A stretch of 64,000 bases of DNA from Curtobacterium flaccumfaciens (GTDB lineage Bacteria; Actinomycetota; Actinomycetes; Actinomycetales; Microbacteriaceae): the NCBI GenBank assembly GCA_029689965.1, contig CP121450.1, positions 2,728,001 through 2,792,000 of the forward strand, in the 5' to 3' direction. A program made the translations under genes and the position numbers. Position 1 is the stretch's first letter, and every line of letters starts with the position of its first letter. Under the pieces are notes generated by a model. That model searched no databases and was not told the DNA's origin. It was given only the letters and a program-made list of their open reading frames with translations. This document shows positions 1-9,617 of the stretch, piece after piece.

Positions 1-440
<440 letters not shown>

Positions 441-623
441 TCAGACGTCGGTGCGGAGCTCGGCCTCGCGGGAGCGGTAGCCCTCGGCGACCGCACCCGT
501 GAAGGCCTTCGTGCGCGCGTTCACGTCGGCGAAGAACCGGGCGCCGCCGGGGGTGTTCGCGACCTTGTGCGCGACGGCGAACCCGATGACGACGCCGATG
601 GCGACGAAGAACAGCTGCTTCAC
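441..623 (-). CDS. Small single-pass membrane protein (60 aa)
   Basis: The start is GTG at 623, chosen because a GGGAGAGG ribosome site sits just upstream at about 627-634; longer readings have no such site. The product begins MKQLFFVAIGVVIGFAVAHK, one N-terminal membrane helix, followed by a short polar tail ending in RSREAELRTDV. It lies between rpsD and alaS. Small proteins of this kind (DUF6167-like) often occupy that position in Actinobacteria. That family name is an inference from position and shape; the function is unknown. Confidence 0.7.
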   Translation of the reverse strand: MKQLFFVAIGVVIGFAVAHKVANTPGGARFFADVNARTKAFTGAVAEGYRSREAELRTDV

Positions 624-753
624 GGTGCCTCTCCCTTGCGTGCACGCGAGCGGTGCGTGCCCAGACGATCTTAGCGGCGGCACCGACCGGGAACGCCGAA
701 CGGCGGGCCGCCCTGTGGAGAGGACGACCCGCCGTTCGGGTGCGATCGGTGGA

Positions 754-1383
754 TCAGCGAGCTGCGTAGTACTCGACGACGAGCTGCACTTCACAGGTCA
801 CGGGGACCTCGGCGCGCTTCGGGCGACGGACCAGGCGGGCCTGGAGCTTGTCGATCTCGACCTCGAGGTAGCCCGGGACCTTCGGCAGGACTTCCTGGTG
901 TCCACCGGCGGCGGCGACCTGGAACGGCTCGAGGGACTCGGAGCGCTGCTTCACGTGGATAAGCTGCCCCTCCTTCACGCGGAAGGACGGACGGTCGACG
1001 AGCTTGCCGTCGACGAGGATGTGGCGGTGCACGATCAGCTGACGGGCCTGCGCGGTCGTGCGGGCGAAGCCGGCACGCAGCACGAGGGCGTCGAGGCGCT
1101 GCTCGAGGAGCTCGACCAGGTTCTCACCGGTCAGGCCCTTCGTCTTGCGGGCCTCTTCGAAGACGATGCGGAGCTGCTTCTCGCGGATGCCGTACTGGGC
1201 GCGCAGACGCTGCTTCTCACGGAGACGGACGGCGTAGTCGCTGTCCGCGCGACGGCGGGTGCGGCCGTGCTCACCGGGGCCGTAGGGGCGCTTCTCGAGG
1301 TAACGGGCCGCCTTCGGCGTCAGCGGGATGCCGAGCGCGCGCGAGAGGCGGGTCTTGCTGCGGGTGCGTGACTTGGTAGACAC
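754..1383 (-). CDS. rpsD: 30S ribosomal protein S4
   Basis: Primary 16S rRNA-binding protein of the small subunit. The 209-residue product starts at GTG 1383 ([18 protein letters not shown]) with an AGAAAAGGA ribosome site about 4 bases upstream. It contains the N-terminal S4 domain (YGPGEHG near residue 45) and the S4 RNA-binding domain ([20 protein letters not shown], about residues 103-122). Length is normal for actinobacterial S4 and the frame is intact. It stands apart from the main ribosomal protein operons, which is usual in Microbacteriaceae. Confidence 0.97.
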   Translation of the reverse strand: MSTKSRTRSKTRLSRALGIPLTPKAARYLEKRPYGPGEHGRTRRRADSDYAVRLREKQRLRAQYGIREKQLRIVFEEARKTKGLTGENLVELLEQRLDALVLRAGFARTTAQARQLIVHRHILVDGKLVDRPSFRVKEGQLIHVKQRSESLEPFQVAAAGGHQEVLPKVPGYLEVEIDKLQARLVRRPKRAEVPVTCEVQLVVEYYAAR

Positions 1384-1605
1384 AGGGTCCTTTTCTCTGT
1401 ACTGAACTGAACTGATCGTCGGCCACCGCACGCGCACGTGTGGTCGAACCCGACGAAGGGATCCAGAGGGATGAGCCTGTGGGATCGGACGGCTACAGTC
1501 CGAACCTCTGCCCGTGCCACCGGAGTGGCACTCTGTCCTCGACGCAGCCGTGCTCGAGGACCAGGACGTAGGCCCGGCAATGTTAGCAGGAACTCAGCCC
1601 GCGTA
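1384..1605. other. Intergenic region rarA-rpsD with a small hairpin
   Basis: This 222-base gap separates rarA from rpsD, both on the minus strand. It contains a perfect 7-bp inverted repeat GTGCCAC/GTGGCAC at 1514-1520 and 1525-1531 with a 4-base loop, a candidate weak terminator for rarA. The promoter of rpsD must also lie here, but I could not pick out a convincing -10/-35 pair. Confidence 0.4.
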
Positions 1606-2999
1606 CTACTCGCCCCGCGTGATCTTCCGGAGCCGTTCGAGCCGCGGACCGACCTCGCGCTCGAAGCCGTTCGCCGTCGGGGTGTAGTACTCGGTGCCCT
1701 CGAGCGCGTCGGGGAGGTACTGCTGCTCGGCGACCCCGTGCTCGGCGTCGTGCGAGTACACGTAGCCCTTCCCGTGGCCGAGACGCTTCGCGCCCGGGTA
1801 GTGCGCGTCGCGAAGGTGCATCGGGACGACCCGAGCCGACCGGCCTTGACGTCTGCGATCGCCGCGTTCACGCCGTTGTACGCGGCGTTCGACTTGGGAG
1901 CCGTCGCCAGGTACACGACTGCCTCGGCCAGCGGGATGCGCCCCTCCGGCATACCGATCAGCTGGACCGCCTGCGCGGCGGCGACCGCGATCGGCAGCGC
2001 CTGCGGGTCCGCCATCCCGATGTCCTCCGACGCCGAGATGATGATGCGACGGGCGATGAAGCGGGGTCCTCGCCCGCCTCGATCATCCGCGCCAGGTAGT
2101 GCAGCGCAGCGTCGACGTCGCTCCCCCGCACGGACTTGATGAACGCGCTGATGACGTCGTAGTGCTCGTCGCCCTGGCGGTCGTAGCGCAGCAGCGCGCG
2201 GTCCACGGCCGCGGCGACGGTGTCGGCGTCGACGACCGGGACGGTGTCCACGCCGTCGAGCGCACCGTCCTCGTCGTCGTCATCCTGCGCCGCGACCGCG
2301 GAGGAGGCCGCTGCCTCCAGCGCGGTGAGGGCACGACGGGCGTCACCGGACGACAGCCGCACGATCGCGCTCCGGCCTCGTCCCCGAGGACGACCGAGCC
2401 GCCGAGGCCGCGCGGGTCCTCCACCGCACGGTCGACGAGCATGCCGAGGTCCTCGTCGGTGAGCGGCTTGAGCGTGAGCAGGAGGGAACGGGACAGCAGC
2501 GGGGAGATGACGGAGAACGACGGGTTCTCGGTCGTCGCCGCGATGAGGATGACCCAGCCGTTCTCCACCCGGGCAGCAGAGCGTCCTGCTGGGCCTTGCT
2601 GAAGCGGTGGATCTCGTCGAGGAACAGGACCGTGGTGGAGCCGTAGAGGTCGCGATGCGTGAGCGCCTTCTCCATGACCTCTCGCACGTCCTTCACGCCG
2701 GCGGTCACCGCGGACAGCTCGACGAACTCGCGCCCCGACTGCCGCGCGATCGCCTGTGCCAGCGTCGTCTTGCCGGTGCCCGGCGGCCCCCAGAGGATCA
2801 CCGAGACACCACCCGGGTTCTCGCGCGTGCCCGTCGCGAGCTGCACGAGCGGGCTGCCGCGGCCGAGCAGGTGCTGCTGGCCGGCGACCTCGTCGAGGCT
2901 CGTGGGCCGCATCCGGACCGCGAGCGGGACGGAACCCTGCGCGAGCCCGGCGCGACCGCCCGTGGTGGGCGCGTGCATGCCCGAACGGTCCGCTGCCAT
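1606..2999 (-). CDS. rarA: Replication-associated recombination protein A (AAA+ ATPase)
   Basis: RarA/MgsA-type clamp-loader-like ATPase acting at stalled replication forks. From ATG 2999: linker [19 protein letters not shown], Walker [16 protein letters not shown], Walker [19 protein letters not shown], sensor 1 [13 protein letters not shown], and the family C-terminal tetramerisation region ending [23 protein letters not shown]. The reading is broken four times: near 2570, where CCCGGG needs one more G, near 2360, near 2060 and near 1820. Each part matches the family in order, so this is one full-length gene with base-deletion errors, not a decayed gene. It diverges from the cyclophilin gene at 3107. 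Confidence 0.88.
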
Positions 3000-3106
3000 G
3001 GGACCAATCGTAGGCCGACCCACTGACAGGGGCGCGCCTCCAGGCCGTTGACGACAGGGGTTCTAGTACGCTCGTCGCACGCTCGACGAGAGGTACGACC
3101 AGCACC

Positions 3107-3922
3107 GTGGCACCGAAGAACCAGGCGCGTGACAACCGTGAGGCGCGGGAGCGCCTCCGCCTCTACCAGGCGCGGCAGGGCCTCCACGAGCGCCAGCGGC
3201 GCCGTCGACTGCGGGACAACCTCGTCGGAGCAGGGGTGCTCGTCCTCGTCGCCGCGCTGGCCACCGGGTCACAGCTCGCCTTCGCCGGCTCGCAGGGCTC
3301 GGGGAAGAAGGCCGACGCCAGCGCGAGTGCGACGGCCACGCCGACCCCCTCGGCCAGTGCCACCGCCGCGAACACCGGCGACGTCCCGAGCAAGTCGATC
3401 GCGAAGGGCTCCACCTGGACCGGCTCCCTCACGCTCAACAAGGACGTGAAGCTCGGCATCGAGCTCGACGGCGGGAAGGCACCGCAGGCTGCGAGCGTCG
3501 AGATCAAGCTCATCCAGGAGCAGTTCTACAACGGCACCACCTGTCACCGGCTCGCCGACAGCGACGGGTTCGAGTTCCTGCAGTGCGGCTCCGCGAACGG
3601 TGACGGCACGGGCGACGCCGGGTTCCAGTACGGTCCGCTCGAGAACGTCCCGAGCGACGGGAAGTACGAGAAGGGCACCATCGCGATCGCCAGGGGCTCG
3701 TCGGCGTACTCGCAGACCACGCAGTTCTTCATCGTCTACGGCGACACCACGCTCGACGGGTCGACGGGCGGCTACACCGTCGTCGGGAAGGTCACGAGCG
3801 GCCTCGGCGAGCTCGAGTCGAAGATCACGTCGAAGGGCATCGCCTCGCCCGGCAGCGACGGCACCGGTGAGCCCAAGGTGACGACGAAGATCACCGGCGC
3901 GACGATCGAGCGGGAGAAGTAG
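3107..3922 (+). CDS. Membrane-anchored cyclophilin-type peptidyl-prolyl isomerase
   Basis: Catalyses cis-trans isomerisation of prolyl bonds, probably on the outer face of the membrane. The 271-residue product has a basic cytoplasmic tail (residues 1-38), one membrane helix ([20 protein letters not shown]), a low-complexity Ala/Ser/Thr linker, and a cyclophilin domain with [29 protein letters not shown] and [10 protein letters not shown]. The usual catalytic Arg context (FHR) appears as CHR. The start is GTG 3107 with GAGAGG upstream. It diverges from rarA and is followed by the DUF349 gene. Substrate unknown. Confidence 0.9.
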   Translation: MAPKNQARDNREARERLRLYQARQGLHERQRRRRLRDNLVGAGVLVLVAALATGSQLAFAGSQGSGKKADASASATATPTPSASATAANTGDVPSKSIAKGSTWTGSLTLNKDVKLGIELDGGKAPQAASVEIKLIQEQFYNGTTCHRLADSDGFEFLQCGSANGDGTGDAGFQYGPLENVPSDGKYEKGTIAIARGSSAYSQTTQFFIVYGDTTLDGSTGGYTVVGKVTSGLGELESKITSKGIASPGSDGTGEPKVTTKITGATIEREK

Positions 3923-4034
3923 TCCACAGGCGCGCCGTCCCGCGGGTCGCAGAGGCCGTCCGTGCAATAGGCTGACGACCTGACCGTGCCGACGGCGACG
4001 TCGGTGATGCACGACCACGATCGAGGCGAGACCT

Positions 4035-5269
4035 GTGGGATCTGACGAAGCAACGACCTGGGGGCGGGTCGACGAGAACGGGACGGTGTACGTCCGGTAC
4101 GACGACGCCGAGAAGGCCGTCGGTGAGTACCCGGACGCGACGCCCGACGAAGCCCTCGCCTACTTCGCGCGGAAGTACGCCGACCTCGAGGGGCAGGTGA
4201 AGATCGCCGAGCAGCGCGTCCAACGCGGTGCCTCGGCGAACGACGTCGCCCGGACGGTGGAGCACCTGCAGGCGCTCGTGGCCGAGGCCCGCGTCGTGGG
4301 CGACCTCAAGTCGCTCGAGACCCGGGTCGGAGCCCTGTCCGAGCAGGTGGGTTCGCTCACCAAGGAGCAGGCCGAGCAGGCGCAGCAGGCGCTCGCGGAC
4401 GCCCTCGCGCACCGCACCGGGCTCGTCGAGGAGGCCGAGGCGCTGGCCGCCGTCGATCCCGCACGCGCGCAGTGGAAGCAGATCACGGCACAGCTCGACG
4501 ACGTCTTCGCCCGGTGGCAGCAGCACCAGCATGACGGCCCGCGCATCCCCAAGAACGAGGCGAACGAGCTTCTGGAAGCGCTTCCGCGCCGCCCGTTCGA
4601 CCGTCGACCAGCACCGACGCGCGTTCTACTCGGAGCTCGACGCCCAGCACCGCGAAGCACGCAACCGCAAGCAGGAACTCGTCCAGCAGGCCGAGGCGCT
4701 CGCGCCCCGTGGCTCGGACGCCATCCCGGCGTACCGAGAAGCTGCTCGACGACTGGAAGCAGGCGGGCCGTGCCGGCAAGCGCCACGACGACGCGCTCTG
4801 GGCCCGGTTCAAGGCCGCCGGAGACGTGCTGTTCGAGCAGCGTCACGCGGAAGCCGCCGCCGAGAACGAGGAGTTCTCCGAGAACCTCGTCGCGAAGCAG
4901 GCGCTCCTGGCCGAGGCCGAGCCCCTCCTGCAGGAGACCGACCGGACCGTCGCGCGGCGGACACTGACGAGCATCCAGCGCCGGTGGGACGAGATCGGCA
5001 AGGTCCCCCGAGGGGACGTCCGCCGCATCGAGGACCGTCTGCGTGCGGTCGAGGACCACGTGCGTTCCCTGGAGGACGAGCACTGGAAGGCGTCCGACCC
5101 GGAGCGGAAGGCTCGGCAGACCGGCCTCGCGAGCCAGCTCGAGGACGCGATCGGCAAGCTCGAGGCGGAGCTCGCCGAGGCGCGGGCCACCGGTGACGCC
5201 CGGAAGATCAAGGACGCGCAGGAAGCCCTCGACGCCCGCAAGATCTGGCTCGACGCCCTCGGCGGCTGA
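4035..5269 (+). CDS. DUF349 domain protein
   Basis: Predicted coiled-coil protein with DUF349 repeats, starting GTG 4035 (GSDEATTWGRVDENGTVYVR). Repeats are recognisable as FWKRFRAARSTVDQHRRAFY, LLDDWKQAGRAGKRHDDALW and IQRRWDEIGKVPRGDVRRIE. Family members are common in Actinobacteria; the biochemical role is not established. The reading breaks twice, at about 4571 and about 4740. Both times an extra A/T makes GAAGCT/AGCTTC out of an expected GAGCT, and removing it restores NELWKRFRAA and YRELLDDWKQ. A TAGGCT -10-like hexamer at 3968-3973 may drive it. About 411 residues when repaired. Confidence 0.85.
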
Positions 5270-5303
5270 TCGCTCCCGGTTCGAGGAGCACCACGCACCC
5301 AGT

Positions 5304-5411
5304 GTGCGAGGTTCCACGCACGGTGCGACGCAGATGCCCTCGCACGATGCACGGAACCTCGCACCGTGCCGGAGCGACCTCGCACCGTGCCGGAGCGACC
5401 TCGCACCGTGC
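5304..5411. repeat. Inverted repeat plus 21-bp tandem repeats
   Basis: A perfect 12-bp inverted repeat (GTGCGAGGTTCC at 5304-5315, GGAACCTCGCAC at 5353-5364) frames a core rich in GCAC/GTGC. It runs into a direct repeat with a 21-bp unit, at 5358-5378, 5379-5399 and partly 5400-5411. The element fills the space between the ends of two convergent genes, DUF349 and ribF. It could act as a bidirectional terminator or be a REP-like element. Confidence 0.75.
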
Positions 5412-5425
5412 GAGAACGTCCCGTG

Positions 5426-6384
5426 TCAGACCACCGCGGGCAGGCCGAGCACCGTTCGGATGTCGCGGTCGTCCTGCCGCATCTGCTCGGCGAGCTCGTC
5501 CATCGAGTCGAACTTCACCATGCCCCGCACGTACGAGACGAACAGCACCGAGATCGTGTCGTCGTACAGATCGATGTCGACGTCCAGCAGATGCGCCTCG
5601 ATCTGCTTCGCGGGCACGCCCTCGAAGGTCGGGTTGTTGCCGACGGACACCGCCGCCGGGTACACGATGCCGTCGTGCAGGACCCGCGCGGCGTAGACGC
5701 CGTCGGCCGGGATGAACCCCTCGCACGCCGGATCGAGGTTCGCGGTGGGGTACCCCATCGCGCGTCCGCGCTCGTTGCCGTGCACGACGACGCTCCGGAC
5801 GGCGTGCTCCCGTCCGAGGAGCCGTGCGGCCTCGGCCACCCGGCCATCCCCAGGAGTTCACGGATCCACGTCGAGGACACCCGCCGCTCACCGTCCGGCC
5901 GGACGTCGTCCACCAGGTCCACGTCGTCGATCAGCTCGACCGCGAACCCGTGCCGCTCCCCCAGTTCGCGCAGGAGCGGGACGTCGCCGGCGCCCTTCGC
6001 CCCGAAGCGGAAGTCGCTTCCGACGAACACCAGTCGGGCGTGCAGGGTGTCGACGAGGATCTCGGTCGCGAAGGCCTCGGGGTCTTCGACTGCAGCTCGT
6101 GGTCGAACCGCAGCAGCAGGGTCGCGTCCACGCCGGCGTCGTCGAGCAGCTCACGCCGCTGCGCGATGCTCGTGAGCGCCGGGGCACCTTGCCGGGCTCG
6201 ATCACGCTGAGCGGGTGCCGGTCGAACGTGACGACGGTGGAGACGAGCCCCGCTCCCGCGCGGCACGCTCGAGGTGGGCGATCACGGCACGGTGTCCGAC
6301 GTGGACGCCGTCGAACTTGCCGATCGTGACCGCACTCGGGCCGAAGCCCTGCGCCACGTCGACGATGTCGTCGTAGTACTGCAC
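5426..6384 (-). CDS. ribF: Bifunctional riboflavin kinase / FMN adenylyltransferase
   Basis: Makes FMN from riboflavin and then FAD. Starting at GTG 6384 (QYYDDIVDVAQGFGPSAVTI), the N-terminal adenylyltransferase domain shows GKFDGVHVGHRAVI and VVTFDRHPLSVI, then LVFVGSDFRFGAKGAGDVPL. The C-terminal riboflavin kinase domain starts HAVRSVVVHGNERGRAMGYP and includes PTANL. Four breaks (about 6255, 6187, 6080 and 5835) are each consistent with one missing base; for example GAGCGGGGC should carry one more G. About 320 residues when repaired, normal for the family. It lies downstream of truB, as in many bacteria. Confidence 0.92.
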
Positions 6385-6392
6385 GTTGGTCC

Positions 6393-6836
6393 CTACTCGC
6401 CGGCCGGCACGGTGGACGGGGTCGGCTCGGTCGTGACCGCGGTGCGGTGGTGCTTGCGGAGCCACCACAGGCCCGCCACGGGCAGGACCAGCGGCGCGAA
6501 GGCGTACCCCATGCCGTAGTACGACCAGATCGTGTCGTCGGGAACAGCGCCCGGTCGAAGAGCGACAGTGTGCCGATGACCAGCACACCCGTCATCTCGA
6601 AGCCGATCGTCACGCAGGCCACCCGGTACCAGGCGCGCCCGGGTGCGATGAGGGCGATCATCGCGAGGATGTACACGACCGCGGCGATGGCGCTGACCGT
6701 GTAGGCGAACGGCGCGAACGAGAACTTCTCGATGATCTGCACGACGCTGCGACCGGTCGCCGCGAGCGCGAGGATGCCGTAGACGGCGATGAGGACGCGG
6801 CCGATGCCGGTCGCGAGTGAGGATCTGGTCGCCATT
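6393..6836 (-). CDS. Small membrane protein, about four helices
   Basis: Begins ATG 6836 (MATRSSLATGIGRVLIAVYG). Hydrophobic segments are visible around residues 9-25, 43-63, 72-93 and, after a break near 6540, FAPLVLPVAGLWWLRKHH. The tail ends VTTEPTPSTVPAGE. No family recognised. It lies between ribF and another small membrane protein, all on the minus strand. One missing base near 6540 explains the break. Confidence 0.65.
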   Translation of the reverse strand, partial: NGDQILTRDRHRPRPHRRLRHPRARGDRSQRRADHREVLVRAVRLHGQRHRRGRVHPRDDRPHRTRARLVPGGLRDDRLRDDGCAGHRHTVALRPGAVPDDTIWSYYGMGYAFAPLVLPVAGLWWLRKHHRTAVTTEPTPSTVPAGE

Positions 6837-6894
6837 GCACCGATTCTACCGACGCCGGGCGTCGGAGATGACGCCCCACGTCGAGCGGACCGCG

Positions 6895-7260
6895 TCAGTT
6901 GAGTGCGAACCAGATCTGGTACATCCGGTAGACCATGACGGCCACCGTGAACGCTCCGGCGCCGAGGACGACGGTGCTCCACTTCGTGCGGTCGATGAGC
7001 GCCCACACGATGGTCGCCGGCGGGACGAGGAGCACCGACACCGCGTACACGCCGAACTCCAACCCGTTCCCCTTCGGCGGGCTGCCGACCGCGGGGAGCA
7101 CCAGGGAGATGACGCCCTGCGCCAGGAGCAGCAGCTCGACGAGGACGAGCGAACCGACGGTGTAGTCGTTGGGCTTCCACCCGACGAACCCGACGACCAC
7201 GGCGAAGAGCCCCGCGACGACCGCGACGGCGAGCTGCACCCACATGAACCACTCGATCAT
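6895..7260 (-). CDS. Small membrane protein (121 aa)
   Basis: Four hydrophobic stretches: WVQLAVAVVAGLFAVVVGFV, LVLVELLLLAQGVISLVL, FGVYAVSVLLVPPATIVWAL and VVLGAGAFTVAVMVYRMYQI. The ATG at 7260 overlaps the truB stop codon (ATGA), so translation is probably coupled to truB. No function recognised. Its association with truB is the only contextual clue. The frame is intact. Confidence 0.75.
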   Translation of the reverse strand: MIEWFMWVQLAVAVVAGLFAVVVGFVGWKPNDYTVGSLVLVELLLLAQGVISLVLPAVGSPPKGNGLEFGVYAVSVLLVPPATIVWALIDRTKWSTVVLGAGAFTVAVMVYRMYQIWFALN

Positions 7261-8219
7261 GCGTCGGCTCCCCCGTTCGTCGAGGGGGCGACGTGGCTCG
7301 TCGGGAAGTTCGTGATGACGCGGAGCAGCCCGCGGCGGACCGAGACGAGCCCGACGAGCCGGTCCCCCTCCGTCGCGACGGCCGCGACCGGCCCGTCGGT
7401 GTCCGGGTGGTCGGCAGCGACACGTTTGCCGTCGGCGAGGTCCTTCGCCGCGTCGGTGTCGAGCGGCACGGCCGGGAACAGCCGCCGCGCGACGTCAGCC
7501 GGGCGGGCCAGCGCGGCGCGGACGTCGACCGACTCGTCCTCGAGGTCGACCGCGTCCTCGACGTCGAACGGTCCGACCTCGGTCCGTCGGAGCGCGGTGA
7601 GGTGCGCACCCGTGCCGAGCGCCGCGCCGACGTCCCGCGCCAGCGCGCGGACGTAGGTGCCGGACGAGCAGGTCACGACCACGTCGAGGTCCACCACGGC
7701 CACGTCGGCGCCGTGCACCGACACGACGCGGTCGTTCCGGCCGGTGACGTCGAAGCGGGACACCGTCACCGCTCTCGACTGCAGGACGACCGACTCCCCC
7801 TTGCGGGCGAGGTCGTACGCCCGCCGGCCGTCCACCTTGATGGCGCTCACCGTGGACGGCACCTGCGCGATGTCGCCGCGCTGCGCGGCCACGGCGGCTT
7901 CGACCGCGCCCTCCGAGACGTCGGCGGACGTGGTGCCGACAGCCGCGGTGGGCGTGCCGTCGGCGTCGTCCGAATCCGTGGAGACGCCGAGCCGGATCGT
8001 CGCCGTGTACGTCTTCCCGAGCCCGACCAGGTGCGTCAGCAGTCGCGTCGACGGTCCGACGCCGAGCAGCAGCAGGCCCGTGGCCATGGGGTCGAGGGTC
8101 CCGGCGTGGCCGACCTTCTTCAGACCGAGACGACGCCGGGCGATCGCGACGACCCGGTGGCTGGAGATCCCCTGCGGTTTGTCGACGAGGAGGATGCCAT
8201 CGGGCGCGGTATCGAGCAC
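7257..8219 (-). CDS. truB: tRNA pseudouridine-55 synthase
   Basis: Isomerises U55 in the T-loop of tRNAs. The 320-residue product has the N-terminal GILLVDKPQGISSHRVVAI, the catalytic motif GHAGTLDPMATGLL with its aspartate, and the second conserved block SSGTYVRALARDVG, plus a C-terminal PUA-like region. The start is GTG 8219; it lacks a clear ribosome site, but no nearer start precedes the conserved GILLVDKP. In many Actinobacteria truB follows rbfA and a DHH phosphodiesterase; here mutY and a P-loop-like gene lie between. The frame is intact. Confidence 0.95.
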   Translation of the reverse strand: MLDTAPDGILLVDKPQGISSHRVVAIARRRLGLKKVGHAGTLDPMATGLLLLGVGPSTRLLTHLVGLGKTYTATIRLGVSTDSDDADGTPTAAVGTTSADVSEGAVEAAVAAQRGDIAQVPSTVSAIKVDGRRAYDLARKGESVVLQSRAVTVSRFDVTGRNDRVVSVHGADVAVVDLDVVVTCSSGTYVRALARDVGAALGTGAHLTALRRTEVGPFDVEDAVDLEDESVDVRAALARPADVARRLFPAVPLDTDAAKDLADGKRVAADHPDTDGPVAAVATEGDRLVGLVSVRRGLLRVITNFPTSHVAPSTNGGADA

Positions 8220-8247
8220 CAGAGGAGATTACCAGCGCTCGCGGGGC

Positions 8248-8694
8248 TCAGCAGGCGTCGTTCCACTCCCGGCGGGGGTGCTCCGGCTCGGTGACGTCGA
8301 GCACCGCGGACGCGGCGATCTTGACGTCCGCACGGCGTTCGAGCCGTCCCGGATCCCGCTCGACCCACATCGACCAGCGCCAGAGGGCACGGGCACCGTG
8401 CGCGAGGACACCGTGACCGTGCACGACGAGCACGCCGGGGCCCTCGCCCGTCGAGCGGAACGGAGCGACGAGATCGGACCGGAGCACGTCCACGTCGCTC
8501 GACGGTGCGGCCGCGGCCATCGCGGGGACGCCGTGCTGCTCGAAGCCTGCGACGAGCGCAGCGGCGACCCGCTCGAGGTCGGTGCCGTCCTGTCCGTCGA
8601 TGCCGACGACCGTGCGGTTCGTGCCGACCTGCGCGACCACCTCGGCCGCGATCGCGGCCATCGTGTCGGTCTCCTCGGGCGCCCAGCGTGCCAT
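8248..8694 (-). CDS. P-loop-like protein resembling nucleoside kinases (148 aa)
   Basis: Starts ATG 8694 (MARWAPEETDTMAAIAAEVV). The segment RTVVGIDGQDGTDLERVA sits where uridine-kinase-like proteins carry a Walker A (GIDG-SGSGKS/T), but the lysine is absent. Later parts read DLVAPFRSTGEGPGVLVVHG and RALWRWSMWVERDPGRLERR, like the lid region of those kinases. It is probably a degenerate or non-catalytic relative; this is inference. It has no clear ribosome site, and a TACGGT -10 hexamer 6 bases before the ATG suggests a leaderless message. Confidence 0.6.
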   Translation of the reverse strand: MARWAPEETDTMAAIAAEVVAQVGTNRTVVGIDGQDGTDLERVAAALVAGFEQHGVPAMAAAAPSSDVDVLRSDLVAPFRSTGEGPGVLVVHGHGVLAHGARALWRWSMWVERDPGRLERRADVKIAASAVLDVTEPEHPRREWNDAC

Positions 8695-8700
8695 GTGCCC

Positions 8701-8710
8701 ACCGTAGGCT
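8701..8710. promoter_or_regulatory. Overlapping back-to-back -10 elements
   Basis: On the minus strand TACGGT (8706-8701) lies 6 bases before the ATG at 8694. On the plus strand TAGGCT (8705-8710) lies 6 bases before the GTG at 8717. The hexamers share the central TA. Both spacings place the transcription start at the start codon, as expected for leaderless actinobacterial mRNAs. Confidence 0.55.
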
Positions 8711-8716
8711 GTCGTG

Positions 8717-9617
8717 GTGAACGCGCGTCGAGCCTCCCGGCCGGATCCGGACATCGCGACCCCGCTCGTCGCCTGGTTCCGCGCCGAGGCGCGGGACCTC
8801 CCCTGGCGCCGCCCAGGCTTCCCCGCGTGGGGCACGCTGGTCAGCGAGATCATGCTGCAGCAGACGCAGGTGGCGCGCGTCATCCCCGCCTGGAGGCATG
8901 GCTCACCCGGTGGCCGACCCCTCGCGATCTCGCCGCCTCACCCCAGGCCGACGCGGTCCGCGCCTGGGACCGGCTCGGCTACCCGAGACGGGCGCTCGCG
9001 CTGCACGCCGCGGCGACCGCGATCGCCACGCAGCACGACAACGTCGTGCCGCGTGACGTCGACGCACTGCTCGCGCTCCCGGGGATCGGTGACTACACGG
9101 CACGGGCCGTCGCGGTCTTCGCGTACGGCGACCGGCACCCGTCGTCGACGTGAACGTCCGGCGGGTCCTGGCGCGTGCCCTGCTCGGCCAGGGCGAACCG
9201 GGACCGGCCAAGGCCAAGCAGGACCTCCCGCTCATGGAGGCCGTGCTACCCACGGACCGCGACGACGCCGCAGCGACGAACGCCGCCGTGATGGAGCTCG
9301 GCGCGCTCGTCTGCGTCGCCCGGTCCCCCGCGTGCGACGCGTGCCCGATCGCCGACCGCTGCGCGTGGCGGGCCGCCGGCTACCCGGAGCACGACGGCCC
9401 ACGAGCGCCGAAGCAGGCGAAGTTCGCCGGCAGCGACCGACAGGTGCGCGGCCTGATCATGGCGGAGCTCCGCGCGAGCGACGTCCCCGTCACGCGGGAC
9501 GAGATCGAACCGGTCTGGCCCGACGCCGAGCAGCGGGACCGGGCGCTCGCGTCGCTCCTGCGGGACGGACTGGCCGTCGGGGACGACGCGAACGGCTACG
9601 CGCTGCCCGAGGGCTAG
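8717..9617 (+). CDS. mutY: A/G-specific adenine DNA glycosylase
   Basis: Removes adenine mispaired with 8-oxoguanine. Visible parts are VAWFRAEARDLPWRRPGFPA, SEIMLQQTQVARVIPAW, the helix-hairpin-helix LLALPGIGDYTARAVAVFAY with the catalytic aspartate region HPVVDVNVRRVLAR, and the Cys-X6-Cys-X2-Cys-X5-Cys iron-sulfur loop (CVARSPACDACPIADRC). Breaks near 8893 (TGGAGG for TGGGAGG) and near 9137 (CACCCG for CACCCCG) each need one base. GTG 8717 is preferred for a leaderless message; GTG 8714 is in frame. About 300 residues. The stop overlaps that of rbfA in CTAG. Confidence 0.92.

Noticed and set aside
1606-2999. rarA as a true pseudogene
   Set aside because: All domains are present and in order; the break I checked is a one-base loss in a G run, the pattern seen in essential genes across the window.
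5358-5411. CRISPR-like array
   Set aside because: The 21-bp units are contiguous with no unique spacers, only about 2.6 copies occur, and no cas genes are present.
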